In this document: positions 8,721 to 15,105 of the stretch, one piece after another
Position numbering within the stretch: the stretch's first letter is position 1
Layout of the letters: every line of letters starts with the position of its first letter
Assembly: GCA_049600855.1 (NCBI GenBank)
Contig: JBMYQA010000119.1
Location: 1 to 16,194 of the forward strand
DNA from: JBMYQA01 sp049600855
Lineage (GTDB): Bacteria > Bacteroidota > Bacteroidia > Cytophagales > Flammeovirgaceae
DNA: 16,194 nt
Direction: 5' to 3'
Notes under the pieces: model-generated
Seen by the model: the letters and a program-made list of their open reading frames with translations, nothing else
The model's database searches: none
Told to the model about the DNA's origin: nothing
Position numbers and translations under genes: made by a program

Positions 8721-9560
8721 TTAGACTTTATTCCATTCTTTTAGCGTTTCATATGCTGTTTTGTCAATGATTAAGTTTTTCAGAAGTGGAATTTCCTTTT
8801 CTTCAGGCTTACCCTCATCATTAAATTCAGTATCAATCTGTGAGATGCTTAGGTAATGCTCCTTTTTACAACTTTTACAGGCTGAGAGGTCAACTTTTGT
8901 TCGGCGATGTGCGTTGTGACCAACTTTTTCGAGTGTCATTAATGCTTCTAGTGATTGACTTTCTAAGTTTTGAACAAATAAAGACAAATCCTGAATAGGT
9001 GCTAATTGAGAAGTGAGCACTTCTTGTTCAATCCATTGATCACAGTTTTCACAATAAGGAAGGCTTACGGCATTTCTCGATCCTCTGCGATAAGTTCCAA
9101 CAAAGATGATTCCTGCTTCGATGAGCCAGATGGCATATAAGGCAATGCCAGTAGGAGTGAGATCAAAAATAGACCATAAGCCTTCTTCAGCTATGAGGTT
9201 CATGGTTCTAATGATATTGAGGATAGAGAAAGTGAGTACTTCTTGTTCACTAGCCGCGTAGATCCAAAATACCCACGAGAAGTACACACTTAAGATGCCT
9301 GCCGCTAAGGAAAATACACGAACTGCTTGCTGATTTCTTACTTTTCCCCATAAAGCTGCTTTACCCATGAGAAAGCCCATGGCTGTACCATAACCTATGG
9401 TGAGCAAAAAATTTAGGTAAATTAAAGGAATGTAAAAGGTGGCATAAGCATAAATAGCTCCTAAAACTAAACTTCCTAAAAAGGCCATTCCACCTAATAA
9501 TAGCGGGCCCGTACTTCCTAAAGCCCCTGATTCTGTGTAGTATAAACTTGTGTTTTCCAT
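8721..9560 (-). CDS. Four-helix membrane protein with C-terminal CxxC pairs
   Basis: A 279-residue protein with no family I can name. The N-terminal half has about four hydrophobic helices (22-40, 43-66, 82-101 and 138-156). The C-terminal cytoplasm-like half has two cysteine pairs, YCENC (C170, C173) and ACKSC (C228, C231), about 55 residues apart. They could form one zinc-ribbon-like site, with a helical insert between them. A Met/Leu-rich insert (SLFVQNLESQSLEALMTLEK) and a charged tail (GKPEEKEIPLL) follow the usual pattern of a soluble domain. It is monocistronic, 257 bp from the upstream gene of the small exported protein. It might be a membrane sensor or a redox-linked protein, but this is unproven. 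Confidence 0.65.
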   Translation of the reverse strand: MENTSLYYTESGALGSTGPLLLGGMAFLGSLVLGAIYAYATFYIPLIYLNFLLTIGYGTAMGFLMGKAALWGKVRNQQAVRVFSLAAGILSVYFSWVFWIYAASEQEVLTFSILNIIRTMNLIAEEGLWSIFDLTPTGIALYAIWLIEAGIIFVGTYRRGSRNAVSLPYCENCDQWIEQEVLTSQLAPIQDLSLFVQNLESQSLEALMTLEKVGHNAHRRTKVDLSACKSCKKEHYLSISQIDTEFNDEGKPEEKEIPLLKNLIIDKTAYETLKEWNKV

Positions 9561-9793
9561 CTGAAGGTTTAATGAGTGATTTATTCAGTTAACAGATCAA
9601 TGTGATCCATATCTATAATGACTCAAAACGCTTGAGGTAAACACCAAATCCTATTTTTTTCAATAAACAGCTAGCGATTTAGCTTGCAAACAGCTGATTT
9701 ATGTCTTTAAATGCTTTAAACTCTAAGATGCTGTTTGAGGTTATGTTGATACTGCCCTTAGCGCTTACGCCAAGAGCAGTTTATACATGAGAT
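9561..9793. other. Intergenic region with several short inverted repeats
   Basis: I see no gene here. CAAACAGC (9687-9694) and GCTGTTTG (9730-9737) form an 8-bp inverted repeat with a 35-base loop, and AAACAGCT is also present at 9665-9672. The hairpin at 9751-9780 is listed separately. The promoter of the membrane protein encoded at 8721-9560 should lie at the left end, but no clear element was found. Confidence 0.3.
9751..9780 (-). terminator. Hairpin downstream of the SDR gene
   Basis: Read on the minus strand, ACTGCTCTTGGCG pairs with CGCTAAGGGCAGT around a 4-base loop TAAG. It is a 13-bp stem with two G-U pairs in RNA, 14 bp after the SDR stop. No T tract follows, so it may be a terminator of weak type or a 3'-end stabiliser. 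Confidence 0.5.
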
Positions 9794-10669
9794 TTACTTC
9801 TTATTTGCCCCTCTCACCATCATTTCAATCATATCCCACATGTTAGCTGGAATTTGATCGAGGTGATTGAATTCACCAGCGCCTTGGAGCCATTCTCCAC
9901 CATCAATAGTTACGACTTCTCCATTGACGAATGCAGCATAATCAGACATGAGATAAGCGGCTAAATTGGCTAATTCTTGGTGTTCTCCAACTCGACTCAA
10001 CGGAACTTTATTAGCAGGATCGAATTTGTCGCGCATATTTTCAGGAAATAGGCGATCCCAAGCACCTTTGGTTGGGAATGGGCCAGGAGCAATGGCATTC
10101 GAACGGATTCCATATTTCCCCCATTCTACAGCTAATGAACGCGTTAAGGCCAATACGCCAGCTTTTGCACAAGCAGAAGGAGTTACAAAACCAGAACCTG
10201 TCCATGCATATGTGGTAACAATATTGAGTACTGTTCCTTTTACTTTTTGCTCAATCCACTGTTTGCCTAAAGTTAAGGTATAGTTATAAGTACCTTGCAA
10301 AACAATGCCTATAATGGTATCAAAGGCTTTAGTTGATAACCGTTCTGTGGGGCTAATGAAATTGCCAGCAGCATTATTGACCAAACCATCAATTTGACCA
10401 AACTCTTCTAAGCCTTTTGCAATGGTGTTGTCTACATCATTATGATTTCGTACATCACCTGCAACGGGCAATACTTTCCCTCCTGTTTCTTCTTGTAATT
10501 CTTTCGCCGCTTTTTCTAAGCGTTCCATTTTTCGGCTGGTAATGATGGCATTCGCACCGAGTTCTAAAAAATATTTGGTCATTGCTCTTCCAAGGCCTGT
10601 TCCGCCTCCAGTTACCAAAATTGTTTTGCCTTTCAAGGCACCATCACGTAGCATGGGTTCTTTATACAT
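9794..10669 (-). CDS. 2,4-dienoyl-CoA reductase-like short-chain dehydrogenase
   Basis: A 291-residue Rossmann-fold SDR. The cofactor motif TGGGTGLG is at 20-27, SRK at 45-47 (Arg favours NADPH), a GDV acidic strand end at 71-73, and NNAAGN at 98-103. The usual YxxxK is replaced by SACAK (S165, K169). A Tyr appears earlier in TTYAWTGSGFV (Y154), followed by GPFPTKGAW. This Tyr-Lys arrangement and the GSGFV.PS.CAKAGV context are those of mitochondrial and peroxisomal 2,4-dienoyl-CoA reductases, which reduce 2,4-dienoyl-CoA during beta-oxidation of polyunsaturated chains. The length matches. No beta-oxidation neighbours are present. The start ATG gives MYKEPMLRDGALKGKT, a normal N-terminus for the group. 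The assignment is good; the precise substrate is inferred. Confidence 0.82.
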   Translation of the reverse strand: MYKEPMLRDGALKGKTILVTGGGTGLGRAMTKYFLELGANAIITSRKMERLEKAAKELQEETGGKVLPVAGDVRNHNDVDNTIAKGLEEFGQIDGLVNNAAGNFISPTERLSTKAFDTIIGIVLQGTYNYTLTLGKQWIEQKVKGTVLNIVTTYAWTGSGFVTPSACAKAGVLALTRSLAVEWGKYGIRSNAIAPGPFPTKGAWDRLFPENMRDKFDPANKVPLSRVGEHQELANLAAYLMSDYAAFVNGEVVTIDGGEWLQGAGEFNHLDQIPANMWDMIEMMVRGANKK

Positions 10670-11010
10670 AGTTTTTTAGGCTAGATGTTTATTGATTAAT
10701 AACAGTTTTAGATCAGTTGTGTTTGACTGATTTCTCTTGCCAATTTACAAGATTTTTAGAGTAAGTCCGAATGTTTCTTACCACAAGCCACAAGACAAAC
10801 CAGTTGTAACTAATTGATAATCAGCTTAATATTAAGGGTTAAATTGAATAAAAAAAGTTATGCAAGCATCATATTAGCACACTCAATTTCCTTGATTATC
10901 AGTTTGAAGTACCTTGATTTATTCGAGCTGATGCGTAGGAATTGCGAATAGGTTTTGATCACCAAAAACGAAATCGGCATATTTTCTTTTTTTAAGGAAA
11001 GCTTACATTA

Positions 11011-11260
11011 CTCTTGGAGTACATCTTCACCTACAATCACCATTCGGGCATAGGCTTGGGGTTGGCCGCTCGTGACTTGGTTGGGAGGTAAAATAAAAAG
11101 GAACTGACTTGTAAAAAGGTAATTGGGACAAACGGACAATCAATGCAAGGTAGAGCACAGCACAGCGAGCAATACCTTGCATTTTTGGGAATAAAGTCCC
11201 CTTTTGCCGAGTGATGAACAACCTTACAACCCAAACCCAGCCCATTAAATACAGAAAACA
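11011..11260 (-). pseudogene. Degenerate RHS core fragment and leader (third copy)
   Basis: This block aligns with 13026-13270, the 5' block of the orphan RHS module. On the minus strand the RHS frame still reads TSQFLFILPPNQVTSGQPQA, then YARMVIVGEDVLQE and a stop. Relative to the longer copy it lacks 6 bases in the Asp-Glu-Asp-Gly turn, and it ends where the rest of the core would continue. The leader part keeps the AATGAACAACCTTA stretch and the ATTAAATACAGAAA end. No tip domain or immunity gene follows, and 10670-11010 downstream is featureless. It reads as the dead remnant of an older cassette. Confidence 0.75.
11143..11182. repeat. 9-bp perfect inverted repeat in the RHS leader copy
   Basis: ATGCAAGGT (11143-11151) and ACCTTGCAT (11174-11182) are exact reverse complements around a 22-base purine/CA-rich loop. 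The homologous place in the other leader copy (13164-13198) keeps only a shorter form (ATGCAA / TTGCAT). TTTT follows on the plus strand, so a weak terminator is possible; a recombination-associated structure is the alternative. Confidence 0.5.
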
Positions 11261-11290
11261 GCCTCCCCAAGCGAGGAAAGGCTGTTTTCT
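11253..11290 (-). terminator. Hairpin terminator of the orphan RHS/lipoprotein module
   Basis: AGAAAACAGCCT (11253-11264) pairs perfectly with AGGCTGTTTTCT (11279-11290), and an inner CCTC/GAGG can extend the stem. It lies 71 bp after the lipoprotein stop in the direction of transcription. In minus-strand RNA the 3' arm is U-rich (GGCUGUUUUCU). The same core stem, ACAGCC/GGCTGT, closes the edge RHS module at 14497-14530. Confidence 0.7.
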
Positions 11291-11360
11291 ATCGCTTTTG
11301 GCAAGTAAACCGAGTCAGAACCATTGAGGAATGAACTCTGACTCTTATGCCTGTAGTGAT

Positions 11361-11837
11361 CTACTTTTTATACCCGTCTAGATAGATGCTATTTTTTGAA
11401 TTGGGCATAAAACGTAGTTCTAGTTTTTGAATACCTGGATAATACATACCATATATTGAGTCGTTATATTCACTGATTCCTTTGATATGGTAAAATAAAT
11501 CTTTTTCTAAAGGAACAAATGGATTGACAATGGTAATTCCTATATCTACTAAAGTCTTTTGAGCCTCAGTAGTATCTACTATACCTTCAAACTTTAGTTC
11601 TGAATAGAAAAGATTAACTTTGTTAGTATCAAAAAAATATGTTTGTTCACAACCTCCATAGTCATTCCCATATATATACTTTGAAAGAACATTATCAACA
11701 AAGTTATCTGGTTCAAAACCCATTTGGACTAACTCATTATATGAATACTCTCTAGTATCAATTTTTGAACTACAGCTACTTAGTATAAGCAATAATGGAA
11801 TGAAAAATAAAACTCCAAATCTATATCTTGACTTCAT
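11361..11837 (-). CDS. Putative lipoprotein, candidate immunity protein of the orphan RHS toxin
   Basis: A 158-residue protein with a lipoprotein signal peptide, MKSRYRFGVLFFIPLLLILS then SCSS. The lipobox is LSSC, with the lipidated Cys at 22. The mature part is acidic and aromatic-rich (TREYSYNELVQMGFEPDN; GNDYGGCEQTYFF) and matches no family I recognise. The gene starts 12 bp after the stop of the RHS fragment carrying a HELLGH tip, the usual place for a cognate immunity gene, and is followed by a terminator. The edge RHS toxin is also followed by a lipoprotein, which supports the reading. If it is an immunity protein, its lipid anchor implies protection in the periplasm. Immunity function is inferred from position only. 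Confidence 0.6.
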   Translation of the reverse strand: MKSRYRFGVLFFIPLLLILSSCSSKIDTREYSYNELVQMGFEPDNFVDNVLSKYIYGNDYGGCEQTYFFDTNKVNLFYSELKFEGIVDTTEAQKTLVDIGITIVNPFVPLEKDLFYHIKGISEYNDSIYGMYYPGIQKLELRFMPNSKNSIYLDGYKK

Positions 11838-11849
11838 ATTATTAACTAA

Positions 11850-13181
11850 TTAGTACTGTGTAGGTAATTTCATTGGAGTAAGTAAACGACTCTTCTTTTT
11901 CATCCTTTCACTAAGTTTAAAATGATTAGGTACTGCTGTTGCTGTTGATTGACTTAATTTTGTACTTACAAATCGTTTCAAATGTTGAGGTGCGTTTGGA
12001 GGAGTGGAATGACTTTGTCCATCTCTAAATAAAGAGGATCCTGTAACTCTTGAATGTAAATTACTCATTTGTATAGCAAATTCATGTGCTGCTTGAGAGG
12101 GATTGATAGAATTTCCATATCCATGCCCTAAAAGCTCATGAGCTATCAGTTCTCCTGGAGAACTTGAAGATTTATAAGCTTGAGGCCCTAATTTATCTAG
12201 GTTCGCATTGGAATGGTAATTTATTTTTGCTTTAGAGTCCATTACAATAATACTATGACTACCATTAGCTGTTTGATAATTTGCTCCTCCCCCGGCTTTG
12301 GTATCAACATCTTGACCTGTTTTAAAATCAGGAGTACCTACTGCCAAGTCTTCACCCCTATATACAGCTTCTATGGTATGCACTTCCGAAGCATTTATTG
12401 CTTGAAAATAAGCGTTTGCCAAAGCTTGTTCATCATCGGATAGTTCTCCAATAGCACTTGCAAATGCGTTTTCATCAATACTCGCGAAAGTTTTCCCATC
12501 CTTTTCTAAGGTGATTAACTTTCGAAGTTTCTCGAATTTATCTCCCTCAAAAGTTTTATGTATTGCATCTCGTACTCTTGAACCAGATTGTTCATTTACC
12601 CCTACAATTTGCATTCCATCAGGGTCAACTAATTTTATAGGGTTATTAGCTACATAAGCGTAAGGAGAGATAGGTAAGTATTCTTCTGCTAATAGATCAA
12701 CTCCATTCCATCTTGCAATTTGTGCATCGAGCATTCTCGCCCCATAGTCACTCCATCCAATTTCTTCTTGATACTCCTTCCCATTATACGTAAACCGATG
12801 ATCAGGCTGCCCATCTTTATCCAACGGCTTAATGCTCATTCCAAAAGGATAATAGCTATTCTCCTGCCAGACCAGTCGCTCATGCTTTACCCTCAACTCA
12901 TCAAAGAACACATCCATCATGGATTCATTGGCTAAATATACGATTGCATAGCCGTCATGTTCTATGGCTAATTGTAAAGTTAACGAATTATACCTGTTTG
13001 CTGCATGGCTGATGAGTTCAAATTGCTCTTGGAGTTCATTTCCATCCTCATCTACAATCACCATTCGGGCATAGGCTTGGAGTTGGCCGCTTGTTACTTG
13101 GTTGGGAGGTAAAATAAAAAGGAACTGACTTGTGAAAAGGCAATTGGGGTATATGGGTAATAAATGCAAGGTGGAGTACTA
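11850..13181 (-). CDS. Orphan RHS core fragment with metallopeptidase-like toxin tip (HELLGH)
   Basis: The frame encodes about 439 residues, bounded upstream by a TAG at 13179-13181. There is no ATG before residue 36; the first candidate start is TTG at 13169 and the first ATG is at 13064. Part 1 (about 13-185) is the end of a Bacteroidota RHS protein: TSQFLFILPPNQVTSGQ, then DEDGNELQEQF, VYLANESMMDVFFDELRV, NSYYPFGMSIKPLD, RFTYNGKEYQEE, and SPYAYVANNPIKLVDPDG, where the core ends. Part 2 (about 186-439) is the variable tip, with AHELLGHGYGN at 343-353 and AAHEFAIQMSN at 360-370, suggesting a zinc peptidase. Lacking the N-terminal RHS shell, it cannot be a complete toxin. It reads as a stored or displaced cassette, followed by a lipoprotein gene as putative immunity. 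Peptidase activity and target are inferred. Confidence 0.75.
12815..12930 (-). repeat. 116-bp RHS core repeat, copy in the orphan module
   Basis: This block matches 16079-16194 without gaps; I count 4 mismatches, so 112 of 116 bases are identical. It encodes NESMMDVFFDELRV through YYPFGMSIKPLDK. The match continues to the window edge and so may be longer outside it. Homology falls off sharply just downstream, before YNGKE. Confidence 0.9.
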
Positions 13182-13270
13182 TTTTGCATTTATGGGATAA
13201 AAGTAAAGTACTCTTTTGTCACAATGAACAACCTTATAGCCAAGCTCCCGCACATTATTAAATACAGAAA
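13026..13270 (-). repeat. RHS leader and 5' block, copy 2
   Basis: This is the second copy of the block described at 11011-11260. It contains the first 36 or so residues of the orphan RHS frame plus the leader upstream. Within the leader a frame open from 13310 to the TAG at 13179-13181 (43 codons, no ATG) reads SVFNNVRELGYKVVH. The other copy keeps SVFN and KVVH around a changed middle. The leader may be the tail of a lost gene. Confidence 0.6.
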
Positions 13271-13377
13271 GCCCCTGCAGGTTTACTCCAGACAGACTCT
13301 CTATTATTAATCAGATGCCTAAATTCATCTATTTGTCACACGCCATCCTACGGAAGATCGTAATCTAATGGTACTAT

Positions 13378-13761
13378 TCATTCTAATGAATCCTCTAAAT
13401 TATTCAGCCAGGTTGAAGCCTCTTCAGCACTTCTAATATTTTCTTTTACTTTTCTCCTGACCTCTTCATGAGCTTCGGTATTACATGGAGTAAAAATATC
13501 CCAATAAGGTTCATGAGCGATTATATGCTTTAACGATTCTCTAATTGTCTTTTCGTCAAAAGCTTGAATAATAATCATATCCTTAGCTCCAACTAACCAA
13601 TTATGATTTAATACATTTCTGCTATAGTCTAATACTCTTTGTATACCCTCTATAGTATTAAATGTGACTACATATGACGCTCCACCTACAAAATCAATAA
13701 AAACATCTAACTCATTTTCATTTTCTTCGGGTAAGCCATTGAAATCAATTTTATAATCCAT
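13378..13761 (-). CDS. Putative cytoplasmic immunity protein, paralog 1
   Basis: A 127-residue soluble acidic protein without signal peptide or membrane segment. I chose the ATG at 13761 (MDYKIDFNGLPEENENELDV) rather than an ATG four codons upstream, because it aligns with the start of its paralog and overlaps the remnant toxin stop in the same way. Conserved blocks shared with the paralog are YVVTF (30-34), GAKDMIII (58-65) and EPYWDIFT.CN (84-94). The C-terminus is helical and acidic (SAEEASTWLNNLEDSLE). I do not recognise a named immunity family. It follows a heavily decayed toxin tail, so it may be an orphan immunity gene kept against toxin from neighbours. It ends about 200 bp before the orphan RHS module. 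Function is inferred from context. Confidence 0.6.
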   Translation of the reverse strand: MDYKIDFNGLPEENENELDVFIDFVGGASYVVTFNTIEGIQRVLDYSRNVLNHNWLVGAKDMIIIQAFDEKTIRESLKHIIAHEPYWDIFTPCNTEAHEEVRRKVKENIRSAEEASTWLNNLEDSLE

Positions 13762-13860
13762 ATTCATCAGCAATTTGTTTAATTATTTTCTTCTGATTTG
13801 CCTTGTTTGAGTAGCCTAAAATCTTTACATTCTACCAATTGCTTTTAGGCTTGCTATTGC
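13751..13860 (-). pseudogene. Decayed toxin C-terminal tail before immunity paralog 1
   Basis: On the minus strand the last 22 codons read ILGYSNKANQKKIIKQIADE then YGL and a TAA at 13751-13753. They are homologous to the tail at 14319-14468. Upstream, the frame breaks: SLKAIGRM is in another frame, with a stop, and about 10 residues present in the other copy (after AIGR) are missing. The ATG of the immunity gene lies in the last codons, overlapping the toxin stop by 11 bases, which is the same geometry as in the other copy. Confidence 0.65.
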
Positions 13861-13905
13861 TGATCTTATCTCTAACCACCTGTTTCACGATCATTCTAAA
13901 TGAGC

Positions 13906-13930
13906 GTAAGTTAAGTTTATAATAACTTAC
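13906..13930. repeat. 8-bp inverted repeat at the end of immunity paralog 2
   Basis: GTAAGTTA (13906-13913) and TAACTTAC (13923-13930) pair perfectly across 9 bases, starting directly after the stop codon of the gene to the right. It could be a weak terminator. There is no T tract. Confidence 0.4.
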
Positions 13931-14329
13931 TCAACTAGTTTTTCTATTTTCTAAAGCCTCATCAATTCCATCAAGCCAGTTAGCTGTCTCTTCTTCCGTT
14001 TGAAGGTATCGTCCCCTTTTAAGCCTATTATGTTCCACAGCTTTAGAATTACATTCAGTGAAGATATCCCAATATGGTTCATTTGAAATAATATTTTCCA
14101 AGGAGTTTTCTATTTGACTCTTCTCAAAAGCTTCAATAATGATCATATCTTTTGCACCAATAATCCAATTTTCTTTATCAACACTCTTCAAACTTTCTAA
14201 TAAATACTTTAAGGATGTTAATGTATAAAATGTCACTACATACTCAGCCCCATCATTAAACTCTATAGTAACATCAAGTTCATACTCTGAATTAGTCGGC
14301 ATAGAACCAATATATAATTTATAATCCAT
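13931..14329 (-). CDS. Putative cytoplasmic immunity protein, paralog 2
   Basis: A 132-residue soluble protein, MDYKLYIGSMPTNSEYELDV at the start. It aligns with paralog 1 without gaps over the first 94 or so residues: YVVTF at 30-34, GAKDMIII at 58-65, EPYWDIFT.CN at 84-94. The tail is acidic and diverged (EETANWLDGIDEALENRKTS). There is no signal peptide, so it would protect a cytoplasmic target. The ATG lies inside the toxin remnant's final codons (TATGGATTATAA), an 11-base overlap typical of translationally coupled toxin/immunity pairs. Family unknown to me. Two copies, each behind a truncated version of the same toxin tail, argue for a duplicated cassette rather than chance. Confidence 0.65.
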   Translation of the reverse strand: MDYKLYIGSMPTNSEYELDVTIEFNDGAEYVVTFYTLTSLKYLLESLKSVDKENWIIGAKDMIIIEAFEKSQIENSLENIISNEPYWDIFTECNSKAVEHNRLKRGRYLQTEEETANWLDGIDEALENRKTS

Positions 14330-14468
14330 ATTCCTCTGCGATTTGTTTTATTACTTTACTTTGTTGCCTTCCTTGTATTCCTGAATATCCTAAAATTTTC
14401 TTAACACCACCTTCAATAATAAAATATACTCTCCCAATGGCATTTGGTCCTTTTAGTCTAGCTTCCAT
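14319..14468 (-). pseudogene. Truncated toxin C-terminal tail before immunity paralog 2
   Basis: An open frame of 49 codons, starting MEARLKGPNAIGRVYFIIEG and ending KVIKQIAEEYGL, with stop at 14319-14321. The frame is open about 17 codons further upstream, to a TGA near 14518, but that part runs through the terminator hairpin. No RHS core precedes it, so it is the 3' end of a toxin gene whose 5' part was lost. The run GRVYFII...KKILGYS is faintly like the first strands of GIY-YIG/T5orf172 nucleases, which is only a suggestion. It is too short to be active alone. Confidence 0.6.
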
Positions 14469-14484
14469 AGCCGTCAGGCTATGG
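14465..14484. repeat. 8-bp perfect palindrome beside the truncated toxin tail
   Basis: CCATAGCC (14465-14472), loop GTCA, GGCTATGG (14477-14484). It overlaps the ATG of the truncated tail and lies 12 bp from the terminator hairpin, close to the point where the toxin was cut off. Confidence 0.5.
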
Positions 14485-14496
14485 CCCAGATATACA

Positions 14497-14530
14497 AAAC
14501 AGCCCCTCCGATTAATCAGAAAGGCTGTTT
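14497..14530 (-). terminator. Hairpin terminator of the edge RHS/lipoprotein module
   Basis: AAACAGCC (14497-14504) pairs with GGCTGTTT (14523-14530) around an 18-base loop. It lies about 113 bp after the lipoprotein stop in the direction of transcription. The minus-strand 3' end reads GGCTGTTTTG, a short U-rich tail. It shares its stem core with the hairpin at 11253-11290. Confidence 0.6.
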
Positions 14531-14643
14531 GTTAACACTTTTGACTAAAGACGCATTGTAATTGGTGGCCAATGCCATGCTTGACTCCATTACTCTTGGC
14601 CAACTATTTCAGGCACATAAAATATACACCCGAGCTAGAATTG

Positions 14644-15105
14644 TCATTCTTCCAACATTTCGTCTTGATGCATATCAGAACCAACTGGCTTTGGATACCA
14701 TGATATATAGAGACCAAAATCATTAATACCAGTATTCATACAAACTCCTTCTTTACAGATACTTCCCTTTGTTTTGGAAAAATCTATCTGTTTTTTTGCT
14801 TTCAGACTAGATAATATAATTTTAGGGTTTGAAGGGTTAAAAACAACTTCTGCTAGTTTATCCTCTCGAAAAAGAATCTGTAACAAACCCGTATCCAAAA
14901 AATATTCATAGTTCTTAATGGTTAATAGTTTAGCACTTTCCCCTAAAGGTGAAATAGCATAATCATAACCCATTTTTTCAACTCTCTTTTGACATTCCTT
15001 TGGAGTCAAATTACTGTAAATATTGGGCAATAATTTAGTACCCATATTTTCTGTTTTGTGACAACCTGTAACAATTAGAAAAAAGATTAAGATAAAGTTT
15101 TTCAT
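14644..15105 (-). CDS. Putative lipoprotein, candidate immunity protein of the edge RHS toxin
   Basis: A 153-residue protein from the ATG at 15105. The frame extends ten codons upstream, but this start gives a textbook lipoprotein signal (MKNFILIFFLIVTGC, Cys at 15) and an ATGA overlap with the RHS stop (15102-15105), typical of coupled translation. The mature region is basic/acidic mixed, with one further Cys pair, SICKEGVCMNTG, that could form a disulfide in the periplasm. No family recognised. Its position directly behind an RHS tip is that of a cognate immunity gene. Being a lipoprotein, it would act in the envelope, so the toxin may attack a periplasmic or membrane target or be neutralised while in transit. 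A terminator follows. The role is inferred. Confidence 0.65.
   Translation of the reverse strand: MKNFILIFFLIVTGCHKTENMGTKLLPNIYSNLTPKECQKRVEKMGYDYAISPLGESAKLLTIKNYEYFLDTGLLQILFREDKLAEVVFNPSNPKIILSSLKAKKQIDFSKTKGSICKEGVCMNTGINDFGLYISWYPKPVGSDMHQDEMLEE

Larger units (their letters stand above)
10670..11360. other. Long gene-free stretch holding an RHS remnant and a terminator
   Basis: 10670-11010 shows no coding sequence. It carries ATCAGT (10712-10717) / ACTGAT (10726-10731), a perfect 6-bp inverted repeat 43 bp upstream of the SDR start and a possible operator. 11011-11260 is a decayed copy of the orphan RHS module's 5' block, and 11253-11290 is a terminator hairpin; both are listed separately. 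ORFs of 70-80 codons in this stretch are out-of-frame readings of the RHS remnant. Confidence 0.5.

Noticed and set aside
11027..11270. Two overlapping minus-strand ORFs of 72 and 77 codons
   Set aside because: They are out-of-frame readings of the RHS remnant and its leader; the homologous frame is a third one that still reads TSQFLFILPPNQV.
14319..14468. GIY-YIG/T5orf172 nuclease assignment for the truncated toxin tail
   Set aside because: Only a short VYFII...KILGYS resemblance; no catalytic Arg/Glu region is present, so no call was made.
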